Below, in pieces: positions 6,231 through 13,740 of a stretch of 15,344 nucleotides of DNA (positions are counted from its first letter, which is position 1; each line of letters opens with the position of its first letter). Below the pieces are notes generated by a model, which saw only the letters and a program-made list of their open reading frames with translations, had not been told where the DNA came from and did no database searches. This DNA comes from an uncultured Brachyspira sp. (lineage in GTDB: Bacteria > Spirochaetota > Brachyspiria > Brachyspirales > Brachyspiraceae). The DNA is taken from positions 1-15,344 of the forward strand of contig CAKVCJ010000017.1 of the NCBI GenBank assembly GCA_934725655.1, given 5' to 3'. The translations under genes were made by a program, and so were the position numbers.

Positions 6231-7407
6231 TATGCCTAAGGGATTTTCCTCTGCGGCAGTAAAGGCAGGATTAAAAAATAATGATTATGATCTTGCTATA
6301 ATAAAAAGTGAATTTCCAAGCACAGTATCTGCTTTATATACACAAAATAAATTGCAGGCAGCCCCTATAGAATTCTCTAAAAATAATGACAAAAATAAAA
6401 TTGAATTATTAATAGTAAATAGTAAGTCAGCAAATGCTCTCACTGGCAAAAAAGGCTATCAAGATGTTTTAGATATAGCTAAGCATTCTAGTAATATTTT
6501 TAAGTGTAAAAAAGAAAATATAATGATGGCATCTACTGGTATTATAGGAATTCCTTTAGAAGCAGAAAAGATAAAAAATGCTATTACTAATTCTAAGTTA
6601 AAAACAGGCTTTGATGAAAATATTATTAAAGCAATTCAAACCAGAGACAGAATAGATAAAATATATAAAACACAATTACAAATAGAAGACAAAACAGCAA
6701 ATTTTTTGGCAATAGCTAAAGGAAGTTCAATAGTTCATCCTAATATGGCTACTGTATTATTATTTATATTTACAGATTTAAATATAGAAAAGAAGGCATT
6801 AAATAAAGCTTTCAAATATGCAGTAGAGCATACATTAAACAGAATATCAATAGACGGAGAAACGTCAACAAATGATATGGCTTTAATAATGGCAAACGGT
6901 TCATTAGAAAATAAAGCTGTCAATGAAAAAAATAAAAAGTTATTTTTAAGCTTACAGCAGAAATTGGAAGAGATATGTGCTGTTATATCGAAGATGATAT
7001 TATTAGACGGTGAGGGTATAAGTAAGACTATTATGGTATCTGTGAAAAGAGCAAAGACTCAAAAAGATGCCTTAGAAACAGCAAAAAGAATCTCAGAGTC
7101 TACTCTTGTAAAGATTTTATTTATATCAAATGAAATAAATTATCAAAAGATATTATCAACTATAGGAAATATGAATGTTAATATAGATAAGATGTCAATA
7201 ATAGTGGATAATATTAATATTTATAAAAACGGCAAAATAAATGAAAATCCAGATGAATTAAAAATGTTAAATAATAGTTTGAATAAAGATAAAAACGAGC
7301 ATCATATAATATTAGATTGCGGATATAATACAAAGTTTGAAGACTATTATTATTTTACAGATATAAGTCAGGAATATATATCAATACATTCAAGTTATAA
7401 TATTTAG
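6223..7407 (+). CDS. argJ: ArgJ-family ornithine/glutamate N-acetyltransferase, divergent C-terminus
   Basis: ArgJ moves acetyl groups from N-acetylornithine to glutamate in arginine synthesis and cleaves itself before a threonine to give two subunits. Visible here are the oxyanion-hole segment ASTGIIGIP (Thr105-Gly106), the processing site HPNMATV (Thr177 is the nucleophile; Lys166 lies upstream), DGETSTND (211-218) and LDGEGISK (261-268). Length (394) is normal. Two usually strict parts deviate. The region normally reading DPNWGRI is EINYQKI (304-310). The C-terminal E-Y-V-x-I-N-A-x-Y-x-T block reads EYISIHSSYNI, so the active-site Asn and terminal Thr appear as His389 and Ile394. GAAGAGGAGG (6204-6213) fixes the start inside the end of the preceding gene. 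No other arginine gene is in the window. Family membership is firm; the exact activity is uncertain. Confidence 0.88.
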   Translation: MYDMPKGFSSAAVKAGLKNNDYDLAIIKSEFPSTVSALYTQNKLQAAPIEFSKNNDKNKIELLIVNSKSANALTGKKGYQDVLDIAKHSSNIFKCKKENIMMASTGIIGIPLEAEKIKNAITNSKLKTGFDENIIKAIQTRDRIDKIYKTQLQIEDKTANFLAIAKGSSIVHPNMATVLLFIFTDLNIEKKALNKAFKYAVEHTLNRISIDGETSTNDMALIMANGSLENKAVNEKNKKLFLSLQQKLEEICAVISKMILLDGEGISKTIMVSVKRAKTQKDALETAKRISESTLVKILFISNEINYQKILSTIGNMNVNIDKMSIIVDNINIYKNGKINENPDELKMLNNSLNKDKNEHHIILDCGYNTKFEDYYYFTDISQEYISIHSSYNI

Positions 7408-9743
7408 CTTCTTATATTACCTACAGTGGGGTCATATATTACTTCTTCTGGAAGTGTATAAATATTATTATTTTCTGTATTATTTTTTTCATTTGTATAA
7501 TCATTATTTTCATCTAACGGTGCATAATAATATTCTTCTTCTTCATCTTCCATATTGGCTGTATTATTATTATTGTTATTTCTTGTAGTACCGCTTCTTA
7601 TATGGTCAATATTACATTGAGTGCTAAGGTCAATATTTCCGCCTACAGTAAGAGGAATAGTATTAACGCATGTATGATTTCTAGGAAGTCCTGAATCCTG
7701 ACAAATCTCTACAATAAATACATCTTCAGGCACTTTCCAATGGAACTCTCTTTTATTTATAGGAGTAATAGCATCTAAATATTGAAATGTAGCCAAAGCA
7801 GTAGTAGCTCCTCCTGTAACATTGTTTGGAAGAACATCGTTTCTATCGCTTCCAATCCAAGCAACAGTTACAATCTCATCATTATACGCAACAAACCAGT
7901 TATCTCTGTGTTCGCTTGTAGTACCTGTTTTAGCAGAATAGGAAGGACTTTGAAAACCATAAGTATTAGCACTTCTGTATGCTGTGCCTCCGGGAGCTAT
8001 TACTTTTTGAAGAGTGGAGTTTAAAAAATAATATGATGCTTGCGAAGTTGAACTTATTTTTTTTGGAGTTCTATCTGCAAGAGCAGTTACGCTTAATTCA
8101 TTTCCGTCTATATCTATTACTTTATCTACTATATAATTATTGTATCTTGTGCCATTATTAGCAAGTCCTCCGTAAGCAGTAGCCAAATCTAAAGGACTCA
8201 TCTCTATAGTACCCAAACCAATAGATAATGCATTTGGTATATATGCATCATTTCCAAAAAACTCTCTTGCATGATCAACAAAATAAGTAAGTCCGATATC
8301 ATTTAATAATTTCACAGCAACAGTATTAATAGATTTTGTTAGGGCAGTTTCTAAAGTAATTTCCCCCATATATCTTCTATTAAAGTTTCTTGGAGAATAT
8401 GCCGGCTTACCAGGCCCTTGAGGATAGCTGTAATTGGTGTCAAGCATAGTAGAAAAAGGCTGAGCACCGCCTTCAAATGCATACAAATATATAAAAGGTT
8501 TTATTACGCTCCCTATTTGTCTTTTTGCCTGTACTGCCCTATTAAACTGATTTTGTAAAGTGTATCCGTCTCCGCCTATCATTACAAGTATGCCGCCTGT
8601 TTTTGGGTCTATGGAAACCATTGCTCCTTGATAGCTTCTGTTGGAAGTAGATGCTTGAAGATTTCTTATTTTTTCTTTCATTACAGCATCTGCCACTCTA
8701 TAATATCTTTCATTTATTGTTGTGTATATTTTAAGCCCAGACAAAGCAAGCTCATCTTTATTGAAATAGTTTAGAAGTTCTTGCCTCACATATTCATTAG
8801 CATAGGGTGTTCTATTTACAGTCATTTTCCATTGAGCGCCTTTTACCTGTTTGCTGATGTTTGTGTATTTTTGGTCGAATAATTCTAATTCTCCCTTTTT
8901 AGTTTCTTCGTCTATAACTTTATTTTTAACAAGTCTTGATAAAATTTGTTCAACTTTTTTTCTGCTGTTGTCGGGATTATTTACTATAGAGTAGTATGTA
9001 GGGTTAGGAAGCATTCCAACCATTATGGCAAATTCTAATAATCTGCATTGCCTTAAAGGCTTTTGAAAATAATAATTAGCAGCCGCCTCAAAACCATAAT
9101 TTCCATCACCCAAATAAACAGTATTAAAATACATAGCAAGTATTTCTTTTTTCGTGTATTTAGCCTCTATCTCTCTTGCCGCAAACATTTCAAATAACTT
9201 TCTCTCTATTGTTCTTTCACTTTTTGTAAATAATAATTTTGCTAATTGCTGTGTGAGGGTAGAACCTCCTCCTGTTATTTTTCTTGTGAGTATAGTTTTT
9301 ACAGCTAAATATGCAGACCTGAAATAATTTATTCCCTTATGCGAATAAAATTTTTGATCTTCCATTAAAAGCAGTGTTTTTTCTAATAGAGGATTAATAT
9401 CGTCTACATTTACAACCTCATAAGCCGGAGGCATATATTCCCCTATAAGTATATTGTTCTTGTCATAAATCTTTGTAGGCGGAGAATCTCCAAAAGGATT
9501 TAGAGGGTTAAAATATCTTATTCTTTTTTCATTTCCTCTTATTACTATTATATTGTAATATTCCTCAAGCATAGCCATACTTTGATCTCTTTTAGAAACC
9601 CAATCTTTATATATATTTCCTACATATAAACTAAGTATTATACCGCCTGCAGCAGAAATCAAAAGTATAATAATAAATGCACTTATTAAAAACTTTTTAA
9701 GCTTCGATTTTTTCTTTTTTATAGTTTTATCTTTAGTAATCAT
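7404..9743 (-). CDS. Class A penicillin-binding protein (PBP1A-type)
   Basis: This bifunctional peptidoglycan synthase is anchored in the cytoplasmic membrane. A lysine-rich cytoplasmic start (KKKKSKLKK) precedes one transmembrane helix (about 18-42). The GT51 glycosyltransferase domain (about 95-270) shows MEDQKFYSHKG with catalytic Glu128 and GGGSTLTQQLAK. The transpeptidase domain (about 370-660) has the serine motif SVIK (Ser412, Lys415), SIN (471-473) and KTGTT (605-609), followed by DNWFVAY. The C-terminus (about 718-779) is a low-complexity Asn/Glu tail. Length of 779 fits PBP1A. Its last 4 nt overlap the end of the convergent argJ-like gene. The ribosome site is only a weak GGTG. It would be a target of beta-lactams and moenomycin. 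Confidence 0.93.
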   Translation of the reverse strand: MITKDKTIKKKKSKLKKFLISAFIIILLISAAGGIILSLYVGNIYKDWVSKRDQSMAMLEEYYNIIVIRGNEKRIRYFNPLNPFGDSPPTKIYDKNNILIGEYMPPAYEVVNVDDINPLLEKTLLLMEDQKFYSHKGINYFRSAYLAVKTILTRKITGGGSTLTQQLAKLLFTKSERTIERKLFEMFAAREIEAKYTKKEILAMYFNTVYLGDGNYGFEAAANYYFQKPLRQCRLLEFAIMVGMLPNPTYYSIVNNPDNSRKKVEQILSRLVKNKVIDEETKKGELELFDQKYTNISKQVKGAQWKMTVNRTPYANEYVRQELLNYFNKDELALSGLKIYTTINERYYRVADAVMKEKIRNLQASTSNRSYQGAMVSIDPKTGGILVMIGGDGYTLQNQFNRAVQAKRQIGSVIKPFIYLYAFEGGAQPFSTMLDTNYSYPQGPGKPAYSPRNFNRRYMGEITLETALTKSINTVAVKLLNDIGLTYFVDHAREFFGNDAYIPNALSIGLGTIEMSPLDLATAYGGLANNGTRYNNYIVDKVIDIDGNELSVTALADRTPKKISSTSQASYYFLNSTLQKVIAPGGTAYRSANTYGFQSPSYSAKTGTTSEHRDNWFVAYNDEIVTVAWIGSDRNDVLPNNVTGGATTALATFQYLDAITPINKREFHWKVPEDVFIVEICQDSGLPRNHTCVNTIPLTVGGNIDLSTQCNIDHIRSGTTRNNNNNNTANMEDEEEEYYYAPLDENNDYTNEKNNTENNNIYTLPEEVIYDPTVGNIRS

Positions 9744-9779
9744 TATACACCAATTAACATAATATTTTTTTAATATAAT

Positions 9780-9808
9780 ACTATGATATAATTAACTTTG
9801 CAAGTCAA
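9780..9808 (-). promoter_or_regulatory. Possible promoter of the PBP gene
   Basis: On the minus strand TTGACT (9808-9803) is followed after 17 bases by CATAGT (9785-9780). The -10 matches consensus at four of six positions, so this is a moderate candidate in very AT-rich DNA. Confidence 0.35.
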
Positions 9809-9870
9809 TATATATTAATTTTTTGTATCTTATAAAAAACAAATATTTAATATATATAGTAAAAAAGTAT

Positions 9871-9905
9871 AAAAAAGAGCATCAATAAAATATTATATGA
9901 TGCCC
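9871..9905 (-). terminator. Terminator of the transketolase operon
   Basis: In the minus-strand RNA, GGGCATCA (9905-9898) pairs with TGATGCTC (9884-9877) with one G-U pair, and TTTTTT (9876-9871) follows. It lies about 30 bases after the stop of the C-terminal transketolase gene. Confidence 0.8.
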
Positions 9906-9935
9906 TTTTGATATGCTGATTATTATTAAAAATAA

Positions 9936-10883
9936 TTATTTAATTACTTCTTTAACTTTATTAAGAACATTCTCTGCTGATACACCATATTTTAATTTTA
10001 ATTCATTAGACTTACCAGATTCGCTGAAAGAATCTTTACATCCTACTATTTTTAAAGGAGCAGCATCTTTATGTTCTGCGAGTACTTCAGCCACAGCACT
10101 TCCCAAACCGCCTATAATACTATGATTTTCTAAAGTAACAACACATTTTACTTTCTTAGCATTTTCTATAATGTTTTTAGTATCTAAAGGCTTTAAAGAA
10201 CGAACATGTATTAAGCGGTAAGTAATATTATTTTTTTCTAATAAATTAACAGCTTCAATAGCCTGTTCAAAAGAAGAGCCGTCAAAAAATAAAGCCACAT
10301 CATCGCCAGTTTTAGCTATTTCTTTATTTGTAATATCGAAATTAGCCTCTTCAGGAGAGTTATAGATAATAGGTACAGTTTCTCTTGATATTCTAATATA
10401 ATAGAGACCTTTTTTATTTAAAGCATAACTAATTGCAGATTTAGCATCATTTTCATCAAGAGCGAGCAGTATATTCATATTAGGTATACAACGCATTATA
10501 GCCATATCTTGTGTAGCTTGATGGCTTGCGCCGTCAGGACCTGCATCTAAACCAGGGTGCGTAGCTATGATTTTAAGATTAACATTTGCATAAGCTGCTT
10601 GTCTAATTTGAGTCCAAACTGTACCGCTTGCAAATATGGCAAAATTAACATATACAGGATACATTCCCTCTAAAGCCAAACCTGTAGCAGCACTCAAAGA
10701 ACTCTGCTCGCCAATACCCAATTCCCAATAATTTTTTGGAAAAGTTTTTGTTACATCATAAGAAGATGTTGATGTTCCTAAATCATTATCTATTACTATT
10801 ATCTTATTATTTTTTTCTATTAGACTAGTTAAATGTTTTCCTATTATTGCTCTAGGAGCAGAAGTTTTTTCTATGTTTATCAT
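9936..10883 (-). CDS. Transketolase, C-terminal (Pyr plus C-terminal domain) subunit
   Basis: This is the second half of a split transketolase, which transfers two-carbon units between sugar phosphates in the non-oxidative pentose phosphate pathway, using thiamine diphosphate. The pyrimidine-binding domain (about 5-170) has WELGIGEQ, with Glu59 as the expected cofactor-activating glutamate, and HPGLDAGPDGASHQATQDMAIMR (109-131). Many relatives have Glu-Asp where this protein has Gln125-Asp126. The C-terminal domain (about 185-315) includes VRSLKPLD and TLENHSIIGGLGSAVAE. The start follows the N-terminal subunit gene by 18 nt, with an AGGAA ribosome site, and the pair shares one terminator. 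A DXS-like or other sugar-specific activity is less likely but not excluded. Confidence 0.9.
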   Translation of the reverse strand: MINIEKTSAPRAIIGKHLTSLIEKNNKIIVIDNDLGTSTSSYDVTKTFPKNYWELGIGEQSSLSAATGLALEGMYPVYVNFAIFASGTVWTQIRQAAYANVNLKIIATHPGLDAGPDGASHQATQDMAIMRCIPNMNILLALDENDAKSAISYALNKKGLYYIRISRETVPIIYNSPEEANFDITNKEIAKTGDDVALFFDGSSFEQAIEAVNLLEKNNITYRLIHVRSLKPLDTKNIIENAKKVKCVVTLENHSIIGGLGSAVAEVLAEHKDAAPLKIVGCKDSFSESGKSNELKLKYGVSAENVLNKVKEVIK

Positions 10884-10901
10884 AAATATTATTCCTTTTT
10901 A

Positions 10902-11711
10902 TTACATATCTAAATCTTTTTTTGCTTGCTCATAATCTTTATCGTTTATAGCTAAAGAGTGGCAATTAGGGTTATTTTCCAAGAAAGAAATACCTTTACC
11001 TTTTACTGTTTTCATTATAATAGCAACAGGTTTTCCGCTTAATTTATCCAATTTATCCAATGCCTCAACAACATCTTTCATATTATTGCCATCTTTTACG
11101 CTGATAACATTCCAATTAAAGCTGCTAAACTTATCTTCCAAAGAACCTAAATTAATAACTTCATTAACAGGGTCATGTGAAGAGAGTCCGTTATTATCTA
11201 TAATAGCTACTAAATTATCTAATTTGAAATGAGCAGCCTGCTGAACAGTTTCCCAAATCTGCCCTTCATGAAGCTCAGCATCGCCGCATAAAGCGAATAT
11301 TTTATTATTGTTATTATTAAACTTTCTTGCATAAGCCATACCCATAGCAACAGCCAAGCCCTGTCCTAAAAGTCCAGTGTTCATTTCTGTTTCTGGTACT
11401 TTATTAATATCTGGGTGTCCTTGAAGACGAGTGTTAGTATGCTTTAAAGTTTTTAATTCTTCCATAGGTATAATACCAGCATTTGCCAATATTGCATATT
11501 GCATAACAACTACATGCCCTTTAGATAACACAAAACGTACTCTATTAGGGTCTTTAAAATCGGTGATATATTTGTCGTATACAGCAACGGCCATATCCAT
11601 AGCAGATAATGAACCGCCTACATGTGCTACTCCTTTTGCATCATACACCATCTGAAGAAATATTTGTCTGCATTTTTTAGCTTTTTTTTCTAACTCTTCT
11701 ATAGAACTCAT
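10902..11711 (-). CDS. Transketolase, N-terminal (TPP-binding PP domain) subunit
   Basis: This first half of the split transketolase binds the diphosphate end of thiamine diphosphate. Visible are His30 in AHVGGSLSA, LSKGHVVV (His66), LQGHPD (His99), TGLLGQGLA, and the thiamine-diphosphate motif GDAELHEGQ...DNN (143-174). Two positions are unusual: GDA in place of the common GDG, and LSSHDPVNE where many transketolases have LQ.DG. A poly-Asn run (about 132-136) is a local expansion. GGAGG (minus strand, 11725-11721) is an excellent ribosome site. The gene heads a two-gene operon with its own promoter, and the two subunits must associate to form the active site. Confidence 0.9.
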   Translation of the reverse strand: MSSIEELEKKAKKCRQIFLQMVYDAKGVAHVGGSLSAMDMAVAVYDKYITDFKDPNRVRFVLSKGHVVVMQYAILANAGIIPMEELKTLKHTNTRLQGHPDINKVPETEMNTGLLGQGLAVAMGMAYARKFNNNNNKIFALCGDAELHEGQIWETVQQAAHFKLDNLVAIIDNNGLSSHDPVNEVINLGSLEDKFSSFNWNVISVKDGNNMKDVVEALDKLDKLSGKPVAIIMKTVKGKGISFLENNPNCHSLAINDKDYEQAKKDLDM

Positions 11712-11771
11712 TAAAAAAATCCTCCAATTTAATACTAAAATTGAATTATTATAATCAAATAATTATTTTTA

Positions 11772-11799
11772 ATTATATAGATTTGTGAAAAAAATTCAA
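11772..11799 (-). promoter_or_regulatory. Promoter of the split transketolase operon
   Basis: On the minus strand TTGAAT (11799-11794) and a perfect TATAAT (11777-11772) are 16 bases apart. The predicted leader before the GGAGG ribosome site is about 40 nt. The promoter lies just downstream of the terminator of the antiporter gene. Confidence 0.65.
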
Positions 11800-11830
11800 T
11801 ATATTTTATTTTTATTAGTTTTAATATACT

Positions 11831-11862
11831 AAAAATCCCTTAATATTAAATATCAAGGGATT
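11831..11862 (-). terminator. Terminator of the NhaC-family gene
   Basis: In the minus-strand RNA AATCCCTTGATA (11862-11851) pairs with TATTAAGGGATT (11845-11834), 12 pairs with one G-U, followed by T's. The plus strand could also form a hairpin with a T-rich flank, but no plus gene ends here. Confidence 0.8.
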
Positions 11863-11901
11863 ATTATTTTTACAAATAGAAACTATTAATTTTTTATATT
11901 A

Positions 11902-13521
11902 TTAATAATTTTTTTTGTCATAAAATTTCGGAGCAAATACTGCCATTATACACATAATTACAAAACCTGTTAATAAAGCCAATAAAGGATTCAAAGTAAT
12001 ACCGCCTACTATAACACCTATAAAAGAAGCAATAGCTACCAAACTTGCATAAGGAAGCTGTGTGCTTACATGTTCAAGTAAAGGACAGTTGCTTCCAGTA
12101 GAAGAAAGTATTGTAGTATCGGATATAGGAGAGCAGTGGTCTCCAAATACAGCTCCGGAAACTAAAGAACCCACACTAATAAGAAGTACATTCAAAAGCT
12201 GATCTCCTGTATAACCATTAGCATTAGCAAGACCAGTAGCAATAGGTATTACTATAGGAATAAGTATAGCAAAAGTACCCCAGCTTGTTCCAGTAGAGAA
12301 AGCGATAACACATCCAAGCAAATAACCAATAGCAGGAAGCAGCCAAAGAGGGAAACCGCCGCCTTTAACAACCTCTGATAGGAAAGAAGCTAAACCTAAA
12401 CCGCCCTCTTCAGGAGATGATTTAATAACATTACCAATAGTCCAAGCTAAAGCTAATACCACCAAAGCAGGAACCATAGATTTTATGCCTTCCATTATGG
12501 CATTACCTGCAGAACGTACACTTAAAAGTTTTCTTGCCACATAATAAATATACATTATCATAAGCGAAATAACAGCTCCGTAAAATAAAGCCTTAGAAGC
12601 ATCTGTTTGTATGAAAGCATTTGTAATAGTAGTGCTGTTAAAGGCCTGTGATAAAGTTTCTATGCCGTCAGAACCAATTAAGCCCATATATGTTGTTGTA
12701 GGGAACATTGCTATACAAGCTAATATTAATACAACTATCGCTATAACCATATCATACCATTTAGCACTGTCTCCAGATATAGTCTCTAAATTACCAGGAC
12801 AAGCACCATACAATTCTTCATTAAATAATTTGCCGTTAGCCGCATCATCTTCGCTTCTTTTCATAGGGCCGAAATCTTTAAAAAACAAAGAAATTAATAC
12901 TACAAAAGCTAAAGCTAAAAGCGGATAAACCGAATAAGGTATCATCTTTATAAAGAAAATAAACTCGCTCGTATTCAAAGATTCAAAGCCCTCAGAATCC
13001 CTAATATAGCTCATTACCGTTACAACCCAAGTAGATATAGGTGCAAGTATACAAACAGGAGCAGCAGTAGAATCTAATATATATGCAAGTTTAGCCCTCG
13101 AAATCTTTTTTTCATCGAAAGCAGGACGCATTACAGTACCCACAGAAAGACTATTAAAATAATCATCTATAAATATAATAAGTCCGAAAAACCAAGTAAA
13201 TATTAATACACTCTTTTTAGTTTTAAGGTATTTACTAGCCCATAATCCAAAAGCCTTAGTAGCACCTGTTTTTGATAGCATGCTGACAAATGCACCAAGC
13301 AAAGCACAAAACAAAAGTATTCTTACATTCCAAGAATCTCCAGTCATAGCAGCAACTTTATCTGTAAATATAGTAATAGCAGTAAAGATGTTGCCGTGTG
13401 CAAGTATTAAAGTACCAGAAAGTATACCAACCGTTAAAGAGATAATTACCTCTTTTGTGAGAAGGGCGAGTATTATAGCCAAAAGCGGCGGTATAATACC
13501 AAATAAACCGTAATGTTCCAT
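11902..13521 (-). CDS. NhaC-family Na+/H+ antiporter-like membrane transporter
   Basis: This 539-residue polytopic inner-membrane protein has about 11-13 hydrophobic segments. Family signatures are present: PPLLAIILALLTKEVIISL (11-29), IFIDDYFNSLSVGTVMRP with the buried acidic pair Asp119-Asp120, STGTSWGTF (409-417) and GDHCSPISDTTILSSTGSNC (460-479). NhaC proteins exchange cytoplasmic sodium for protons, but several members of the superfamily move organic acids or amino acids with Na+/H+, so the substrate is not certain. AGGAG (minus strand 13536-13532) fixes the start. A terminator stands between its promoter and its start codon, which suggests control by transcription attenuation (described separately). 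Confidence 0.88.
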   Translation of the reverse strand: MEHYGLFGIIPPLLAIILALLTKEVIISLTVGILSGTLILAHGNIFTAITIFTDKVAAMTGDSWNVRILLFCALLGAFVSMLSKTGATKAFGLWASKYLKTKKSVLIFTWFFGLIIFIDDYFNSLSVGTVMRPAFDEKKISRAKLAYILDSTAAPVCILAPISTWVVTVMSYIRDSEGFESLNTSEFIFFIKMIPYSVYPLLALAFVVLISLFFKDFGPMKRSEDDAANGKLFNEELYGACPGNLETISGDSAKWYDMVIAIVVLILACIAMFPTTTYMGLIGSDGIETLSQAFNSTTITNAFIQTDASKALFYGAVISLMIMYIYYVARKLLSVRSAGNAIMEGIKSMVPALVVLALAWTIGNVIKSSPEEGGLGLASFLSEVVKGGGFPLWLLPAIGYLLGCVIAFSTGTSWGTFAILIPIVIPIATGLANANGYTGDQLLNVLLISVGSLVSGAVFGDHCSPISDTTILSSTGSNCPLLEHVSTQLPYASLVAIASFIGVIVGGITLNPLLALLTGFVIMCIMAVFAPKFYDKKNY

Positions 13522-13562
13522 TTTTAAGCAGCTCCTATTTTTTTATTGTATTATATTCAAAT

Positions 13563-13594
13563 AAAAAAGCCCCCTGTATTTTAAGGGAGCTTTT
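13563..13594 (-). terminator. Leader terminator (attenuator) upstream of the antiporter gene
   Basis: In minus-strand RNA AAAAGCTCCCT (13594-13584) pairs at all 11 positions (one U-G) with AGGGGGCTTTT (13575-13565), and the U run ends at 13563. In plus-strand RNA the wobble becomes a C-A mismatch, which orients the element to the minus strand. It lies about 40 nt before the antiporter start and downstream of the only good promoter, so it must be bypassed for expression. Confidence 0.72.
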
Positions 13595-13641
13595 AAATTG
13601 CTAAACTATAATTAATGAATAAATAATAATTTAACACTCCC
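13585..13641 (-). promoter_or_regulatory. Candidate antiterminator overlapping the leader terminator
   Basis: GGGAG-TG-TTAAATT (13641-13628) can pair with AATTTAA-AAG-CTCCC (13599-13585) of the same minus-strand RNA, giving 5 bp plus 7 bp around a small internal loop. The 3' arm uses the same bases as the 5' arm of the terminator, so the two folds exclude each other. The 5' arm covers the last codons and stop of the leader ORF, so ribosome position could choose the fold. Confidence 0.5.
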
Positions 13642-13681
13642 AAAGAATAAGAGGTTTATTATGTTTCTTAAATTTATTCAT
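13631..13681 (-). CDS. Putative 16-residue leader peptide of the antiporter gene
   Basis: The minus-strand ORF encodes MNKFKKHNKPLILWEC. TAGGA lies 6 bases upstream of the ATG (AGG at 13690-13688), and the predicted transcription start is about 24 nt before the ATG. Its final codons (Trp-Glu-Cys-stop) are the 5' arm of the candidate antiterminator. This is the arrangement of leader peptides that control transcription attenuation. There is no long run of one regulatory amino acid; Leu-Ile-Leu-Trp is the only hint. Length is too short for coding statistics, so this rests on position alone. A reverse-strand ORF of 14 codons with a ribosome site (13661-13705) overlaps it and is a rival reading. 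Confidence 0.4.
   Translation of the reverse strand: MNKFKKHNKPLILWEC
13647..13666 (+). repeat. 20-bp sequence shared with 2075-2094 (copy 2)
   Basis: This copy is identical to the ribosome-site/start-codon segment of the LRR lipoprotein gene. Here it leads into only a 14-codon ORF (MFLKFIHYFPTFFL, 13661-13705). It may be a remnant of a lipoprotein gene start, or a conserved element that also functions in the opposite-strand leader. Confidence 0.5.
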
Positions 13682-13711
13682 TATTTTCCTACTTTCTTTT
13701 TATAGTAATTG

Positions 13712-13740
13712 ATTTTACTACAAAATATTAACTTTGTCAA
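13712..13740 (-). promoter_or_regulatory. Near-consensus promoter of the antiporter leader
   Basis: On the minus strand TTGACA (13740-13735) and TAAAAT (13717-13712) are exactly 17 bases apart. Transcription should start near 13705, giving a leader of about 184 nt before the antiporter ATG. Confidence 0.75.

Larger units (their letters stand above)
13613..13683 (-). repeat. 12-bp inverted repeat enclosing the leader ORF
   Basis: TAATGAATAAAT and ATTTATTCATTA occur at 13613-13624 and 13672-13683. In the minus-strand RNA the first arm contains the ATG of the leader ORF, so a long hairpin could hide that start codon. It adds a third alternative fold to the leader. Confidence 0.5.

Noticed and set aside
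13541..13705. T-box or known Na+/Li+ riboswitch upstream of the antiporter
   Set aside because: No T-box AGGGTGG-type motif, and I could not match any known riboswitch core; only a generic attenuator is supported.
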